A DNA stretch of 34,483 nt. It comes from Flavobacteriaceae bacterium. Its GTDB lineage: Bacteria > Bacteroidota > Bacteroidia > Flavobacteriales > Flavobacteriaceae. The stretch is taken from assembly GCA_029265595.1 (NCBI GenBank), contig JAJUIC010000004.1:1-34483 (forward strand), given 5' to 3'. The notes beneath the pieces are model-generated. The model was not told where the DNA came from. It did not search any database and was given only the letters and a program-made list of their open reading frames with translations. Positions 33,419 through 34,483 of this stretch are shown piece by piece; within the stretch, counting starts at the first letter, position 1; every line of letters begins with the position of its first letter. A program made the translations under genes and the position numbers.

Positions 33419-34483
33419 CTAGGCTATTTTCTTCTTTTTCTTCTTGTAGTGAACCTTAAACCTCCAGTAGGAAATCGCTCCTAAAACTGCGACTACTGCA
33501 ACGGAATAGTACACAAAAGAAGGAGTAATTACTTTATCTCCGCTCGCATAGGAATGCAGTCCGGAAAGGTAAAAGTTAACACCAAAGTAAGTCATCATAA
33601 TACTGGCAAAAGCCACAACGGAAGCGAAATTAAAGGCCCATCGGCTTCGCAGGCCGGGCACCAGCCTCATGTGAATCACAAAGGCGTAGACCATAATACT
33701 TACCAGGGCCCAGGTTTCTTTTGGATCCCAGCCCCAGTATCGACCCCAACTCTCATTGGCCCACTGACCTCCAAGGAAGTTCCCGATGGTAAGCAGCACC
33801 AATCCAATGGTAAGTGCCATTTCGTTGATAATAGTAATCTCTCTAATGGACAGATCCATCCGCTTCTTGTTATTCTTGGTCGTGAAAATCATCAGAAGCA
33901 GCGAAACTATTCCCAGAATCATCCCGATGGTAAAGGGACCGTAACTTGCTACGATAACAGATACGTGGATCATTAACCAATAGCTATCCAGTACCGGCTC
34001 CAGGTTGGCAATGGAAGGGTCCATCCAGTTCCAGTGTGCTACCATCAGAATCATACTGGTCACAAAGGTGGTTGCTGAAACCGTCAGGTAAGACTTTCTT
34101 CCGAAGATAAGTCCGAACAACATGGTTGCCCAGGCCACATAAATCATGGATTCATAGGCATCACTCATGGGAGCGTGCCCCGATATATACCACCTGGCAA
34201 TAAGACCTGCAGTATGTAAAATGAACAAGATCCAGGTAATGATAAAGAGCGAGTTGATAATACCCCGGATTATTTTGTTGTCCTTGAATATCTGAACAAT
34301 CACCACAATCAGCATGACGGTACCCACGAGCATATACATCCAGAACAGGTTGCGGAACACGTCATACTTGTTGTAAATGATCTCCGCTTCCAATTTGGAC
34401 TCCGAAGGCATCACCTCGGCTCCGAACTTCTTCTGGTAACTTTTTATGCTTTCTAACAGTTGCTCCGATTGGCTATAATCCCC
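33419..34483 (-). CDS. Cytochrome c biogenesis protein, CcsA region of a probable ResB-CcsA fusion (5' end outside window)
   Basis: The frame is open to the right edge, leaving 354 C-terminal residues. A GTG and ATG near 34414-34409 are internal: the frame continues upstream as a soluble helix (SEQLLESIKSYQKKFGAEV) that links the ResB-like part to the CcsA part in Bacteroidota fusions. At least seven membrane helices follow. The haem-handling tryptophan-rich loop is WGRYWGWDPKETWALVS, with conserved His residues in flanking helices (VAHWNW, LMIHVSV, FVIHMR). System II CcsBA exports haem and attaches it to apocytochrome c at the outer face of the inner membrane. The fusion is inferred, because the ResB part is not in the window. 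The C-terminus is a Lys-rich tail. Confidence 0.85.
   Translation of the reverse strand, partial: GDYSQSEQLLESIKSYQKKFGAEVMPSESKLEAEIIYNKYDVFRNLFWMYMLVGTVMLIVVIVQIFKDNKIIRGIINSLFIITWILFILHTAGLIARWYISGHAPMSDAYESMIYVAWATMLFGLIFGRKSYLTVSATTFVTSMILMVAHWNWMDPSIANLEPVLDSYWLMIHVSVIVASYGPFTIGMILGIVSLLLMIFTTKNNKKRMDLSIREITIINEMALTIGLVLLTIGNFLGGQWANESWGRYWGWDPKETWALVSIMVYAFVIHMRLVPGLRSRWAFNFASVVAFASIMMTYFGVNFYLSGLHSYASGDKVITPSFVYYSVAVVAVLGAISYWRFKVHYKKKKKKIA

Noticed and set aside
33419-34414. Complete stand-alone CcsA beginning at the GTG 34414
   Set aside because: The frame continues in protein-like sequence to the window edge, matching the linker of ResB-CcsA fusions, so the GTG and ATG there are internal.

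Overview
The window reads as chromosomal core sequence of a marine-type Flavobacteriia member (phylum Bacteroidota). The gene content fits: a ResB-CcsA-type cytochrome c biogenesis protein, an FMN glutamate-synthase-like protein with an N-terminal membrane helix, a lone histidine ammonia-lyase, and a BCCT osmolyte carrier paired with a universal stress protein. The promoters fit too: several intergenic regions carry the Bacteroidota -7 box TAnnTTTG, some with a TTTG-like -33 box about 19-21 bases upstream. Genes are densely packed on both strands. I see no IS element, phage gene, CRISPR array, rRNA or tRNA. The species is not determined.

Layout. 1-4390: the 3' end of a probable family 2 glycosyltransferase, an OmpA-family lipoprotein, and (minus strand) a UvrD/PcrA helicase followed by a Sua5/YciO/YrdC protein. 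4642-8924: the FMN glutamate-synthase-like protein, a small membrane-anchored protein and, convergent with it, a secreted M1 aminopeptidase. 9142-12900: recG, an AEC carrier and a convergent protein of unknown function. 13216-16440: pheT with a 48-aa membrane peptide behind it, and a divergent pair (DUF2007 plus a 63-aa membrane protein). 16500-21161: a BCCT carrier with a two-domain USP, an Fsr-type MFS transporter, and a 58-aa membrane protein divergent from fumC. 21162-25821: fumC, then (minus strand) nnr and hutH. 26348-30393: gcvT, a short-chain sugar-nucleotide-type reductase, phhB, yebC and a cation diffusion facilitator. 30498-34483: a NYN-LOTUS protein, a pirin, a FUSC protein and the CcsA part of a cytochrome c maturation protein cut by the window edge.

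Functionally this is mostly housekeeping: DNA repair (uvrD, recG), translation (pheT, Sua5-type tRNA modification, yebC), cofactor repair and one-carbon/pterin chemistry (nnr, gcvT, phhB), TCA cycle (fumC), histidine breakdown (hutH), envelope and transport. I found no convincing new multi-gene system. The strongest unusual signal is a perfect 14-bp tandem duplication (29482-29509) just after the natural start codon of the cation diffusion facilitator. It throws that ATG out of frame, and removing one copy restores a perfect coupled start behind yebC. Two short membrane-protein genes (48 and 58 aa) and a possible leaderless promoter for the M1 aminopeptidase are also worth checking.
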